From Rhizomys pruinosus (Eukaryota; Chordata; Mammalia; Rodentia; Spalacidae): 64,000 bases of DNA. A program made the position numbers and the translations under genes. Below are positions 20,383-31,699 of the stretch, in pieces. Each line of letters begins with the position of its first letter. Positions within the stretch are counted from its first letter, which is position 1. A model generated the notes under the pieces. It was not told the DNA's origin and ran no database searches. It was given only the letters and a program-made list of their open reading frames with translations. The stretch lies in assembly GCA_009823505.1 (NCBI GenBank), contig VZQC01011955.1:1-64000 (forward strand). Direction: 5' to 3'.

Positions 20383-21744
20383 ATCCTTTCCTTGGGGAAG
20401 GGCACCTGGGCCCCTTTGCCTTTATTCTCTGTTAAAGAGACAGTTGTTTGTTGTTTTTTTTTAAATTCAAGTTCAGGCCTAATAAAGAGGGAGGTGGATC
20501 TTTCCCCACTAATGAAAGAGAAATTGGTCTCTGGGGTTTTGTGTGATATAAGGGGCCCACTCATTCTGGGTCCCATCCTTTGGTAGCTGGAGGATAGAAA
20601 ACATTTTGTATCTTCTCTTTGGGGGTTAGCTTCAAGCTCCAGACTCCTGGACTTCTGCTACATACTCAAGTTTGCAAGTGAAGAAAGGGCAATATTTAGC
20701 CTGGCAGCCAAAAAGTGAAGTACTAGCTTCTCTCTTCGGATCTCGCTTCTTCCTTTAGGCCCAGATCACACCGCTGCAGTTAAACTGTGAGGGGTCCTTC
20801 CTCGTTGATTGGATTAAGAAAGCCCCTTGTAGAAGTGACATCACACAGCATGTTATTACACAGATGGCTTCTTCCATCTTCCACACTAGGCTGGAGCACA
20901 AGCCCAGTGCCTGTTCTATGTGAGTGATGGGGATGAGAAAGCAGTGCTCATCTCTTCTGTGACTGCTGATGTGATGGAGAGAAACCAGGAGCCCCACACA
21001 CCTGGCATCCTTCCAGCTCTGTCTTTTACCAGCGGTGGGGCAGGATCACTGCTATTTTGCCTGTAAGATGGGATAGCTGTGAGGCATCAAGAGTTTACGA
21101 AAGTTTATGAGAGTAGCCCCGAACCGAAGGCAGGAACTCAAAATGTAATGGTTTCCAGGTGGGGTGGTCAGGACAGGACTCCTGTGGAAGAGGAGGAAAG
21201 AAGGTCCCCACGTTTGATAAGTACAGATGGAGGGAGGGAAGGAAAGTATGCAAAGGAAGGAGAGGAAAGGTAGAGACGAGACGGAGAAAGGGCGGGGAAC
21301 GTTGAATGGCAGGTGCAGGGAGGGCTTAATTTGAAGCTGACACAAGCAGAAGTATAAGTGGGGTCAGGTCTTCCAGGCAGGACACTTGGACTTCATTCTG
21401 TGGAAACTGGGAATCACCTGGAAGCTCTGAGCAAGAGTGACAGAATTAAGTGATGGGAAAAAATGAAAGAGTGAAAAGATAGGCACACACTTCAGAAGTT
21501 GACTTCAAGGCTTTACTAACAGTGTTTCAAACAGATGTCCACAAACATGTGCTCTGCAACACTAAGTCTGTGGTAATGTTCATACTGGGTAAGGCTGGGG
21601 CAACATACGTTGATTTTTTTTTAAGGAAAGGGTATATAGAGATTCATGGCTGTCAATGCAGGGGAACTTAAATGGATTAGTCAAATGGGGTCCTGAATTT
21701 GGACTTACAGTGGTAGTCTTTCAGAGACCCTGGGAAACAAGGCA
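20381..21744. other. Apparently unique sequence
   Basis: About 1.35 kb with no repeat, splice-bounded frame or conserved protein segment that I recognise. Purine-rich around 21170-21300. Confidence 0.4.
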
Positions 21745-21948
21745 ACTCTTTTTTTTAGACTAGGATCTCATGCAGCTCAGGCTGGCCTTGAACCTGCTAT
21801 GTAGTCTAGGATGACCTTGAGCTTCTCATCCTCCTGGCTCCACCAAGTGTGTGCTGCTACTACTGATTTATGCAGGGCTGGGGATCAAACTCAGGGCTTC
21901 TTCATGCTAGGCAAGCACTCTACCGACTGAGCCACATTGCCAGCCCAA
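21745..21948 (-). repeat. B4 SINE (antisense B1 followed by antisense ID)
   Basis: 'caggctggccttgaacctgc' (B1) leads into 'gctggggatcaaactcaggg' and 'aagcactctaccgactgagc' (ID head complement). Confidence 0.82.
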
Positions 21949-22079
21949 GGCGACTTTTATATCAGCAAAGAGGCAGCAAGTTCCTTAGCACTGAATAAAA
22001 ACTTTGCTGTTAAATTATAACTGTTGAGTATAGGTAAAGAAAGTGAAGAAAAAAAGGAAAATAAAGAGATGAGGAAAGA

Positions 22080-22093
22080 AAGAGAGAAAGAAA

Positions 22094-22145
<52 letters not shown>
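22080..22145. repeat. (GA)n microsatellite
   Basis: Pure GA from about 22100 to 22145 after a GAAA-rich lead-in. Confidence 0.95.
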
Positions 22146-22149
<4 letters not shown>

Positions 22150-22744
22150 GCTGAGGAGAGGAGAGAGAGGAAGGCAGGTCATAGACAGGGCTGCATTGTG
22201 TCCTTAGCTCCCATGTACCATTAGGGTGCCTGGCCTGGCCTGGCTTGAACTAGCACGTGCAGCCCAGAGGGGCCTGGGATGCCGGAGCAGGACTAGTGAC
22301 TTCATCTTTTCAGCTGTAAACAATTCAGATGGAAAAATGTTGGACAAGAGTCCACTTGGCTCCGTGGGCACGGGGAGTCTGATCATCAGTCTTGGAGCCT
22401 TTTCACTTCTGGGGATTGTCATCCATGTCAGATCCATCTGCACACTTCGGCTTTTTGTTTTTTCCAGATGTCTTTGCCAGGAACAATATTTAGCACATTT
22501 CTATGTAAGAATCTAGGACATCGAGGGAAGAAATTGAGTGTTAGCAATCGTTTTGACCTTTTTTATAAAACCCAAGTGTTCTCATGATATTATTAGGTTC
22601 CATTGAACAATTTATTTCCTTTTCATTCATTTTCTCAACTACTGCATGAGAGGGCTTGGTACGTACCAGGCTCTACAGGGCTGCTGTTGGACTCGTACCA
22701 AGACCACCTGTGCTGTGACGACAAAATCACATGTGAATAAAGAA
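22146..22744. other. Apparently unique sequence
   Basis: No repeat or gene recognised. Short open frames here have no domains. Confidence 0.4.
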
Positions 22745-23035
22745 GAGAGAGCTGCACAGATGGCTCAGTCAGTCAGTCCCTACCCTCCAAGCACAAGGAC
22801 CTGAGTTCTGATCCTCGACATCCATGTAAAGCCAGCCTCAGTGGTGCAGGTCTGGAATGGCAGTGCTGGGAACCGTGGTGGAAATGGCAGATCCCTGGAC
22901 CTCACTGGCCAGTCAGCCTTGCCAAATTGGTGAACTCTGGTTCACAGCGAGACCTTGTCTCAAAAACTAAGGAGGAGAGGTAGAGAGGTAGAGAGGAAGA
23001 CACCCAATGTCAACCCTTGGTCACCACATGTATGT

Positions 23036-23036
<1 letters not shown>
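22745..23036 (+). repeat. B3/RSINE-type composite SINE
   Basis: tRNA-like head 'gcacagatggctcagtcagt' with 'gacctgagttctgatcc', B1-like middle 'agcctcagtggtgcaggtct', then 'agcgagaccttgtctcaaaa' and 'aagacacccaatgtcaaccc'. The exact family name is uncertain. Confidence 0.6.

Positions 23037-23038
<2 letters not shown>

Positions 23039-23078
<40 letters not shown>
23039..23078. repeat. (CA)n microsatellite
   Basis: About 20 CA units at the 3' end of the composite SINE. Confidence 0.95.
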
Positions 23079-23084
<6 letters not shown>

Positions 23085-23147
23085 TACACACTCTCTACAA
23101 ACCAGAAAAAGAAAAACTGACAGAAAAGATACTGTAAGACATTCCCC

Positions 23148-23511
23148 TATGTGGTGGTTTGAATGAGTGTCCCCCATAAGCTTTAAGTATTCAGACATTT
23201 GTCTCCAGTTGGTGGCACTGTACTTGGAGGTCTTAGAAGGTGTGGCCATGCTGGAGGAAGTATGTCACTGGGGGCAGGCTTAGTGAGTTTAACAAGCCTC
23301 GTGGTCTCCAGTCACCCTCTCTCTGCTTCCTGTGCTCATTGCGAGATGTGACCCTCGGCTTGCTGCTCCAGATCCAGCCACCATGCCTCCCGCCACAATG
23401 GACTCTAATTCCCTGGAACCATCAATCGTAAGCTCAAATAAACTCTTCCTTTTATAAGTTCCTTTGGTCATGGTGTTTTATCACAGCAACAGAAAAGTGA
23501 CTAATACACCC
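23148..23511. repeat. Rodent URR1-like (hAT-type) repeat
   Basis: 'gtggtttgaatgagtgtccc' start, 'ggtgtggccatgctggagga' middle, and 'catggtgttttatcacagca' end with 'gtgactaataca'. The ends have the wording of the ubiquitous rodent repeat URR1. The name is from memory, not a search. Confidence 0.6.
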
Positions 23512-23637
23512 TAGTTCTACATCTAGTAAAGAACAAAGCCCCAAAGCAAAGCTCACTCTGGTGACATTCCCCATGGCTCTCTGCCACACTGCCTTTCCCT
23601 ACTTTTAAGGTAGATGGTTCATATTTTTGGTGCTTTA

Positions 23638-23818
23638 TTTTATTTTATTATTATTTTTTTTTAATTTTATTTTTGTCTTTTCGAGACAGGGTCTACCCGT
23701 AGCCCCAGCTATCCTGGAACTCACTCTGTAGACCAGGCTGGCCTTGAACGCACAAAGATCCGCCAGCCTCTGCCTCCCAAGCGCTAGGATTAAAGGCGTG
23801 TGCCACCACACCCGGCCA
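23638..23818 (-). repeat. B1 SINE with perfect target-site duplication
   Basis: Antisense B1 flanked by the 15-bp ATTTTTGGTGCTTTA at 23623-23637 and 23821-23835. Confidence 0.94.
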
Positions 23819-23924
23819 ACATTTTTGGTGCTTTAAAGCAGTCTTGCTTGGAAGCAACTTAGGCTTGGTAACCCCATGTCTTCAGTAGTCAGACTTAAAC
23901 CATGATTTTAAAATTTACTTCAAT

Positions 23925-24185
23925 TCCTAAGGTCTGCACATTCATGACCTCGTCCAATTTCTATGCCTGAAAGTTCGACTCCCAAAGTGACGGTGTCCAG
24001 AGGTGGGGTGTTTGGGAGGTGAGGGTCCTGAGGTCAGGAAGGCGAATCCCCTTTCTCTGCCCTATAAAGAGACAAGATAAGCATGTATAGGTAAGAGTGA
24101 CCTCACCAGACATTTGGTCCTGAACTTCCTACTCTTCAGACTACGAGAAATAAAGTTCTGTCCTTTGGGTCACCCAGTCTTAAGG
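23925..24185 (+). mobile_element. MaLR-type LTR relic (MST/MLT-like)
   Basis: 'ggtgtttgggaggtgagggt' and 'agactacgagaaataaagtt' then 'gggtcacccagtctt' match the order of motifs in ERVL-MaLR solo LTRs. It is degenerate with no internal coding region. The 3' end merges into the minisatellite region. Confidence 0.55.
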
Positions 24186-24338
24186 CCTCTTTCTAACAGC
24201 TGGAGCGGAGACACCGTCTCTAAGCCTCACAAACTCTTGCTGAATCGACACCGGATTGGAGACTCGCCTGAAATTCATAGCAGACTCGTCCTTGACCCTT
24301 CTGTCTGCCACATGTGGACAAGGTGACGATTTCTCCTG

Positions 24339-24473
24339 CATCATCTGTCACCCCGCCTCCACAGTGAGGCATTTCTACTTCTGCATCATCTGTCTTCCCG
24401 CCCCCACAGTGAGGCATTTCTACTTCCGCATCATCTGTCTTCCCGCCCCCACAGTGAGGCATTTCTACGTCTG
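24339..24473. repeat. 45-bp minisatellite, three copies
   Basis: Units 24339-24383, 24384-24428 and 24429-24473 ('catcatctgtcttcccgccc' followed by 'cacagtgaggcatttctac'). The later two are nearly identical. Because 45 is a multiple of three, frames stay open through it on both strands (minus: EMPHCGGGKTDDAEV repeats). No homologous protein is recognised. Confidence 0.95.
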
Positions 24474-24842
24474 CCCTTGCTGGTGGCACAGAGCGAGAGA
24501 ATTTCACTTGGGAGCCAGTGCCCTCGTTTCCCCCTCTGCTAATAAATGTTTGATTGATTCTAAATGAGCTGTCACTGTGCCTTGGAGTGAGGATCTGCAA
24601 GCAGCTCTATAAGCAGATTGTAAAGTGACAGACACGTGACCCCAGCTGCTGCTGTGACAACAGCCAAGGAGCAGGATTATTTAATTATGGGGAAAGAGGA
24701 AGGAGACTATCAGGTCTGGGAGGGGGTTGGGGTTCTGATTATCAACTCTTTCAGGATCAAGAAGAACGTCTTTGTTCTGTTCTCTGTGTCCTTTCAGGTT
24801 GTTAAATAAAATCCCAAATCAAAGCTCCTCATTGTGTTTAAA
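24474..24842. other. Apparently unique sequence
   Basis: Contains 'aataaatg' motifs near 24540-24547, without an associated gene. Confidence 0.4.
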
Positions 24843-24852
24843 AAGTACACTG

Positions 24853-25015
24853 GTGGGCCAGGTGTGGTGGCACACGCCTTTAATCCCAGCACTCTGGAGG
24901 CAGAGGCAGGCGGATCTCTGTGAGTTCAAAGCTCACCTGATCTACATAGCGAGTTCCAGGCCAGCTGGAGCTACGGGGAGACCCTGTCTTGAAAAGACAA
25001 AAAAAAAAAAAAAAT
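24853..25015 (+). repeat. B1 SINE with target-site duplication
   Basis: Full B1 between AAGTACACTG copies (24843-24852 and 25016-25025). Confidence 0.93.
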
Positions 25016-25154
25016 AAGTACACTGATTTGGTGTTCCTAGTTATTTTAGGAAACAGGCTTGGTAAGGCCTGAACTCCTGTCACCTGTGGAAACCTGCCTT
25101 GTAAGGACCTTGGCTCAGCTCTCTCGGAAAAAATCATTTCAGTGGTTTAAATTT

Positions 25155-25437
25155 TTTTTTAATTTTAATATGTGTGCATGTTTATATGGAGGTCAGAGGT
25201 GAACTTCAGGTGCCTTCTTCTGCAGTCACCTGCCTTGTTAATTTGAAATGGGGTCTCTCACTGGGACCTAGGACAAATCATCAAGGCTGGCCTTCCAGCA
25301 AGCTCCAGGGAATCACCTGCCTCTGGCTCCCAGCATTGAGATTACAAGAGGATAATGTCACCATGCCCAGCTTTTAAAGTGGGTGCTGGGACGGAGTGGG
25401 GGTCCTCCTGCCTGCCAGCTGAACCATCTCCTCAGCC
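25155..25437 (-). repeat. RSINE/B4-like composite SINE
   Basis: 'tggaggtcagaggtgaactt', 'aaggctggccttccagcaag' and 'tgaaccatctcctcagcccc' follow the same order as the copies at 29465, 48385 and 60880. Family name tentative. Confidence 0.6.
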
Positions 25438-25599
25438 CCTCCTCTTCCTTTCTTCCTGTGATTACTTTGAGGTCATCTTACTTAATTAAATTTCCGAGGC
25501 TCGTTAACAATTGCGCCTTGCCTGCTACATCATCCCAGATGAGATGTGAACTCCTGTGGCCAGCCCTGGTAGAGCCGTGTGAGAGTCTGGATTCTTCAG

Positions 25600-25720
25600 A
25601 GTGGCTACTTCATTCACTACCCCATCTATCTTGCACCAACCACTTAACCTCCTTAAACTTTATTTGCTTCACCTAAAAAATGGTGAGGAGACTGTTACTA
25701 ATCTCATGGTCCTTTGGAAT
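25600..25720 (+). repeat. MIR fragment
   Basis: 'accacttaacctccttaaac' and 'cacctaaaaaatggtgagga' match the sense MIR core. Confidence 0.55.
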
Positions 25721-25859
25721 ATGTTCCAGGCTGCTGCTGGACCCATAGTGCTTCTGTGTGACTTGCAAAGGGTGTCCTGGTGCATGCTACCTCTTACCAG
25801 CATGTGCCAACATGGCCACTTCCATGGGCGCATGTGAGTGGAAAGGAGGCTAGGCCTTC

Positions 25860-25945
25860 AACACAGCCTGTCCCTCACAGCCCATCCCTCACAGCCTGTC
25901 CCTCACAGCCTGTCCCTCTCACAGCCTGTCCCTCTCACAGCCATC
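25860..25945. repeat. Short minisatellite (ACAGCCTGTCCCTC)n
   Basis: Five to six units of 16-18 bp, differing by a TC insertion and a CCATCC variant. Confidence 0.92.
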
Positions 25946-26424
25946 CTACCCGTCACATTTGAGCCAGTCAGGATTTACAACCGTTAAACTCAGTATTTAC
26001 CACATAACCATTGCTGCCCCAAGAAACAGAAGAGGCCAAAAACAAGGAAGGGTTCATGTTATTATTGAAGAAAGGACCCCTGCTGTGTCACCTGTATTTG
26101 GCTTCTGAGAAAAAGGAGTGAGTTGTGTTCTGAAGTTCCTGAGGGCTGGTTTAGAAATAAGAGTGTGTGTGATGGTGGGGCTGGGGGGGTGGCACTGATA
26201 CAAGCTAATGGGGTCAAGGAAACATGATCCACAGGCCACATTCTGAAATGTTCCAGGTCTGCTCTGGGAAGCAAACGTGGATGGAAATTTCAAAGCTGGA
26301 CTCAGAAAAAGTGTTCTAGTTCAAATTCCTCAGCCTTTTTGTCCTGAGGTCATGGGCCAGGTCTTTAGCCTCCTTAGCCTTCTAAGAAAAAAATTGAGTC
26401 ACGAACACTCTTTGCTGCCATCCT
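25946..26424. other. Apparently unique sequence
   Basis: No repeat or gene recognised. Confidence 0.4.
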
Positions 26425-26545
26425 TTTTGAGGCACGGTCTCCTGGAACTTTCTATGGAGCCCAGGCTAGCCCCTAATGCCACCGCATCTTTCTGTCCCTG
26501 CATCCTGAGTACAGAGGTTACAGCGTTCACCACCGTGTCTAGTTC
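26425..26545 (-). repeat. Very old B1-related fragment
   Basis: 'gaggcacggtctcctggaac' and 'gttcaccaccgtgtctag' preserve antisense B1 landmarks. Confidence 0.45.
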
Positions 26546-26794
26546 AGTGATCACTTTCGTATGCTACAGAGCTTTGTGGATCGAACAGAATGATTTATGA
26601 CCATGTACAGTGAATTCTACAAGGCACAACATATACAGAGATTGTTGCTTGTTTTTTGTTTTTTGTTTTTTTTTCCTCTCAAGGTACTTGCTAGGTTAGC
26701 AGAGGCCAGGAGGCTGGAGTTCCAAGCGAGCATCCTAGGAGGTAGGTCCTCGGCCTTATGTCCTCATGTGTTGAACCATTACAAGTCTTTAAAA

Positions 26795-26997
26795 AATTTT
26801 TTTATTTTTATTTTATTTGTATTAGTGTTATACCTGCATGCTTGTAAGTATTCCCATGTATGCAATGCCCATGGAGAAGAATATGCCAGATCCCCTGGAA
26901 CTAGTGTTTCAGAGACTTGTTAGCTATCCTGTGGGACTGAACCCAGGTCGTCTGCAAGAGCAGTCTGTGCTCTTAACTGCTGAGCCATCTCCTAGCC
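26795..26997 (-). repeat. B2 SINE, old
   Basis: Antisense B2 from 'attagtgttatacctgcatg' to 'gccatctcctagccc'. Confidence 0.82.
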
Positions 26998-27429
26998 CTG
27001 GTCATGAATTGTTAACTGACTCCAATATGCCTGATGAGATGGCTGTGGGGTGGGCTTTGTTGGAGGCCTCCTGTCTGGGGCACGAGGCTGCCAGCTCCAG
27101 CTCTCTCCCTCCAGAGCACGTGTGGCCCCTGCTTCTCCTGGGTCTGGAAACGTGACAAGGATTCTAGTCTTTTAATCTCATGATATCTTGTAAGACTTTT
27201 GTTTAAGGAAAGGCCCTGGGGAAGCCCAGCTCTTCTGCTTCCTTTGCACTCATTCTTTTAAACCAGGAAGACTGTGAGGTCAGACCTCAGCTAATGGGGA
27301 AAAGACACAGTAAGTACTCCTGCATTAGGGATAAAAAGCTACCAAGCTTCTGGGTCCTGTGTGCTTGCTGGATCTGGCTGACCATGTACACACCCTTTTG
27401 CAAAAGTAAAATCTTCTGTGCCTAGTTAA
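26998..27429. other. Apparently unique sequence
   Basis: Nothing recognised. Confidence 0.4.
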
Positions 27430-27485
27430 GAAAGAAAATAGAATAGAATAGAAAAGAAAAGAGAAAAGAAGAGAAAAGAAAAAAG

Positions 27486-27516
<31 letters not shown>

Positions 27517-27543
27517 GAAAAGAAAAAAGAAAAGAAAAGAAAA
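27430..27543. repeat. (AAAAG)n purine microsatellite
   Basis: GAAAA/GAATA pentamers over about 115 bp. The asymmetric purine strand could adopt triplex structures. Confidence 0.92.
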
Positions 27544-28395
27544 ATTCCCAGCACCATCTGGTGGACACAGGTGGAACTGCAAAGTCAGGGCAACCAGGAT
27601 TAGCTTCCCAGAGCCATACTGCTAAGGAAGCCCAGAGTGCAGAGTGCAATCTAGAACATTCTCTGCTATTGACTAATGAAAAAAATATCTTTGCATTTCT
27701 TGTTCTGACCAATGAATTATACTTATGAACTTATGATGAATTTGTCATATCCAGCATCTGTCTATGATGTGAACGACCAAAATGCTTAGACTTGTTTTCT
27801 ACACCACCACCCCCCCCCTTGCACACACACACATGGAAGTGATCACATCTTCTTGCCGGGAAATGTAACTACTGAGTCACAGAAAAAATGAGCTAACAGT
27901 TAACTGTGGTAAAGTCACTCAGATAGGACTTCACCTTCTCCCTGAAGCGCTCTTTAGATGCCTGACTGAGCACACACACTCCTACCAGGAAACAAGAGAA
28001 ATTTGCAAAGCAGAGCTGCTGTGCAAGACCAGGAATTCACAACTCAGACAACCTTGTTTCATTTGCCTTGCTTTTTCTTAATGATGCTCACTTAATTTTA
28101 CATAGATGTATGAAATGTAGACCATTTGTGGTTGAATCTATCAGTTTTTATTGTAAAGCAGGAAAAGAAAGAAAAAAATCCGAAGGCTGGAGAAGTTAAA
28201 CAATTTAACTTAATTTAAGAACCCCAAAGATACAAATCTCGAATCCATGAAATGTTGGGACAGTAGGTGGGTTAGAAATAGCTGGGAGCAGTCAACTTCC
28301 ACATAGAGAATATTGAGAAAGACTGAGAAAGAGATGAAAAGCATGTTTGGCAGAATGTATGAGCTCTGGTGGGGTCGGGGGATGGGGGACGCAGT
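27544..28395. other. Apparently unique, AT-rich sequence
   Basis: A poly(C)/(CA) patch at 27805-27832. No repeat or gene otherwise. Confidence 0.4.
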
Positions 28396-28502
28396 TGGAT
28401 ATTTGTGAGTTCAAGGCCAGCCTGGTCTACAGAGCGAATTCCAGGACAGCTGGGGCTACAGGGAGACCCTGTCTCGAAAAGACCAAAAGAAAAAAGAAAT
28501 CA
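28396..28502 (+). repeat. B1 SINE, 5'-truncated
   Basis: It starts at 'tttgtgagttcaaggccagc' and ends in an AAAAGA-rich tail. Confidence 0.88.
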
Positions 28503-28511
28503 TCAAATGTT

Positions 28512-28725
28512 GGAGACTGGAGAGATGCCTCATTGGTTAAGATCACTGGCTGCTCTTGCAGAGGAGCTGGGTTCAGATCCCAGATCCCAGCACCCACATG
28601 GTGGCTAATGACTCTCTGTAACTCCAGTTCCAGGGGATCTGATGCTCTTTTTTGACCATGCATTGCATGGCATGGGTGCCTTTAGATACATGCAGGTAAT
28701 ACACTCATACACATAAAATCAAGAT
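28512..28725 (+). repeat. B2 SINE
   Basis: 'gactggagagatgcctcatt' to the AAAATCAAG tail. A small 'agatccc' duplication lies in the B-box region. Confidence 0.9.
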
Positions 28726-28732
28726 AACAAAT

Positions 28733-28890
28733 AAGCCTGGCATGGTGGTGCACACCTGTAATCCCAGCACTTGGGAGGCAGAGGCAGGTGGATCTCTGCA
28801 AGTTCAAAGCCAGCCTGGTCTACGTAGTGAGTTCCAGGATAGCTGGGGCTATAGGGAGACCTTGTCTCCAAAAACATACACACACAAAAA
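28733..28890 (+). repeat. B1 SINE
   Basis: 'cctggcatggtggtgcacac' through 'gaccttgtctccaaaaac', directly following the B2. Confidence 0.9.
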
Positions 28891-29349
28891 TTAATAATAA
28901 ATAAAACATTAAAAACTAAAAATCAATCAATTAAAGCTTAAAAAGAAATCAGTAAATGTGCATTCTTCCTTTGCTGCCTGGGCGTCTGAACCAGCTGACA
29001 GGCTGATGAGGCTGGCAGGTGCTAAGACAGAAGCTGCCGGCTGCTGTAAGACTGGGATCTGACGTCCTCTCAGGAGATCAAATTAGCTTCTGGGAGGTGG
29101 ATTGTCATTAGAGAGGCTGATCAGATGTTAACTATGCAATAGGAAGAAGGTGGTGGTGACCCAGGAGCATGGCAACTGCAGGTCACAGAGGACAGGGGGA
29201 TGTTCGGGCAGGTGTGTGACTGGGAGGATGAAGAAGTCTTTCTCAGGACAGCCCAGGAAGGGATAACAGGAATGGACTAGGAGGAAGAGGGTAAGTCAAA
29301 GGAACCCTTGGGAACCAGTGGTCTGATAAATTTCTGCCTGTGTCTTCCT
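28891..29349. other. Apparently unique sequence
   Basis: Nothing recognised beyond an A-rich start. Confidence 0.4.
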
Positions 29350-29356
29350 CTCTCTC

Positions 29357-29412
<56 letters not shown>

Positions 29413-29420
29413 GCGTGCGT

Positions 29421-29464
<44 letters not shown>
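29350..29464. repeat. (CT)n-(GT)n compound microsatellite
   Basis: CT tract 29350-29408, a short ATGCGTGC spacer, then GT tract 29425-29464. Confidence 0.95.
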
Positions 29465-29466
<2 letters not shown>

Positions 29467-29742
29467 GTCAGAGGACAACCTCTGCTCTAGTCCCTTGGGG
29501 ACCTTCCTTGGACAATGTCTACCTTCTGTTTTTGAGAAAGGCTCTCTCACTGGCTTAGAGCCAGCTAAGTAGGCAAGCAGACTAGACCAGCTGGCCATGG
29601 AGCCCCAGGAACCAGCCTGTCTCTGCTCCCCAGCACTGGGACTACGGGACTCTACCACCACGGCTAGCTTTTCTTAACATACTCAAGTCCTCCCGCTACA
29701 GGGCAGGCGAGCACTTTACTGACTGAGCCATTCCCCTCTGCT
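29465..29742 (-). repeat. RSINE/B4-like composite SINE
   Basis: 'agtcagaggacaacctctgc', 'ggctctctcactggcttaga', and 'gagcactttactgactgagc'. Same family as 25155-25437. Confidence 0.65.
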
Positions 29743-29991
29743 TGTTGTCTGCATTTTATTTTCTCTTTTCATTTGAATCTTGCTGTATGGATGGCAGTGT
29801 GCTGAGGCAACATCTGTCCTCCCCAGAGCAAGACGGTGCAGTGGACAGAAGCTTTCCTGTCGAGCCCACCAGGCCCTGGCCATTGCAGCCCCACATTTCG
29901 CCACCAGCTAATTCCCACAGGACCCGAGCCTCCTCCACCATCAAAACGATCTTTTGGACAAGATGTCCTTCTTTGCACTGATTTCTAGGCT
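29743..29991. other. Apparently unique sequence
   Basis: Nothing recognised. Confidence 0.35.
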
Positions 29992-30105
29992 GGTGGTTCT
30001 CATCTGGGGCAGGTGTTCACTGCAGAGGACCTCTGGCAATCTCCAGGGGAGCTTGTGACACTTCATACTGCTTCTGGCATCCAGTGTGTAGAAGCTAGAA
30101 GTAAT
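29992..30105 (+). repeat. MER5-like DNA transposon relic
   Basis: 'ggtggttctcatctggggca', 'ggacctctggcaatctccag' and 'ctggcatccagtgtgtagaa' follow the MER5 motif order. Confidence 0.6.
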
Positions 30106-30750
30106 GTCATATTTTCCCTCTGAAAGTTTGATATTTAAATATGTTGAAATAAATGGATAAATAGTAGAGAAACAGTACAGATTTATTTAACACATATGTG
30201 CACACGAGTCATATTTAAGACACAAAAGCTGACAGAAAGGCCAGATTGATTGAAAATTAAATATTGTTTTTTCAGGAGAATGGGGTTTGAAGAGCTGTAG
30301 GTGGTTTTTAGAGAGGTGGTAAATTTTGTTTAGGGCAGAGAATGTGGTTGAAGAATAGACATCCCCTCTTCCCTCAAGCTCTGGGTGTGGGGCTGGATAC
30401 TCAAGTTCTTTCTCTGGGACATGAGTTTGATCTTCCCTGGTTGACGAGCTCTTGGGAGGGGACTGAGGAACACTCTAAGGTGACAAGAAGCACAGTTGTA
30501 AGGAAACTCTTGCATTTCTTGCTACTGGGTACTCAGTTTGAAGTCCAAACTGGTACTTTGTGGTGTCATTTTCTGAGTCCCAGTAAGACCACGCATGCTG
30601 CTAAAGACCTAAGTTTGCTCAGGTCAGCCCCACCCAACAAGAGACTTGATGTAAAAGCTCGGGAGCTGGTGCTATAGCACTGAACACCCCATGTTCTTTT
30701 CTGGAGCAGTAGACCTGAAGTGCACTTAGCACCACACTGCTTTTTGTTTT
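30106..30750. other. Apparently unique sequence
   Basis: Nothing recognised. Confidence 0.4.
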
Positions 30751-30767
30751 AAAGAGGACCTGCCTAG

Positions 30768-30916
30768 CCAGGCGTGGTGGCTCACGCCTTTAATCCTAGC
30801 ACTCTTGAGGCAAGGCGGGTGGATCTCTGTGAGTTCAAGGCCAGCCTGGTCTACAGAGTGAGTTCCAGGCCAGCTAGGGCTACAGGGAGACCCTGTCTCA
30901 AAAAAGACTGAAAAAA
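30768..30916 (+). repeat. B1 SINE with 17-bp perfect target-site duplication
   Basis: B1 between AAAGAGGACCTGCCTAG at 30751-30767 and 30917-30933. Confidence 0.95.
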
Positions 30917-30933
30917 AAAGAGGACCTGCCTAG

Positions 30934-31222
30934 TCCTGTTCCAATTTACTGCTGAGCAGCCACAGAACGTCAGCGACAGAGCAGAGTGAGCCAAGGCTTG
31001 CTGAGTCTAGGGACCAGCAGGCAGTTCTGCTAATCTGACTGGGCTTACTCAGGTCTCTGTAGTCAACTAGTGACTGCTGTCATCTGGAATCTCGGTGCAG
31101 GGAGGTGTGTGCTGTAGGCTGGCAGCTGGCAGGAGGGTGACTGGAGCACATGGCCTGCCATCATTCAGCAAGCCAGCCCAGGGTTTTCAGGTGTTGGTGA
31201 CAAAGAAGAATGGGGGTACGAG

Positions 31223-31224
<2 letters not shown>
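30934..31224. other. Apparently unique sequence
   Basis: Nothing recognised. Confidence 0.35.

Positions 31225-31274
<50 letters not shown>
31225..31274. repeat. (GA)n microsatellite
   Basis: About 25 GA units. Confidence 0.96.
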
Positions 31275-31278
<4 letters not shown>

Positions 31279-31371
31279 ATGTGAGGTCTGGAGTCCTACG
31301 TTAAGAACTAGCGCCACTCATTCCTACCTTCAACCATCAGCCAAAGCAAGTTACAAGATTCAAGCCATAGC

Positions 31372-31555
31372 CTGAGCATGTAAGATGGCTTAGCAGGTAG
31401 TGGAGACTTGTGCATACAAATCAGATGACTGGAGTTCGATCCCTGGATCCCACAAAGTGGCAGATAGACTCCCAAGGTGTATCCTCCACCTTCATGTGCA
31501 CACTGCAGCACACATGTGTCTACACACATGTGTATGTGCACACATATTTTTTTTA
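31372..31555 (+). repeat. B3-type SINE
   Basis: 'agatggcttagcaggtagtg' head, B box 'ggagttcgatccc', and 'ccaccttcatgtgcacactg' with a CA-rich, ACATGTGT tail as in B3. Confidence 0.75.
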
Positions 31556-31599
31556 AGATTCAAAGTATAGAGAAACGGACTGCTTTTCCCCCTCTCCTC

Positions 31600-31680
31600 C
31601 TCACCCCATCATTACTGTTTTATTGTGAGCCTGGGTCTTGCTATTCACCCTGGAACTCTCTAGGCTGGCCTTGAAGCCAT
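31600..31680 (-). repeat. B1 fragment
   Basis: 'tgagcctgggtcttgctatt' and 'taggctggccttgaag' only. Confidence 0.5.
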
Positions 31681-31699
31681 GGGATAATGCTGCCAAATA

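Noticed and set aside
24339..24473. CRISPR-like array
   Set aside because: Units are contiguous 45-bp tandem repeats without unique spacers, in a mammalian genome.
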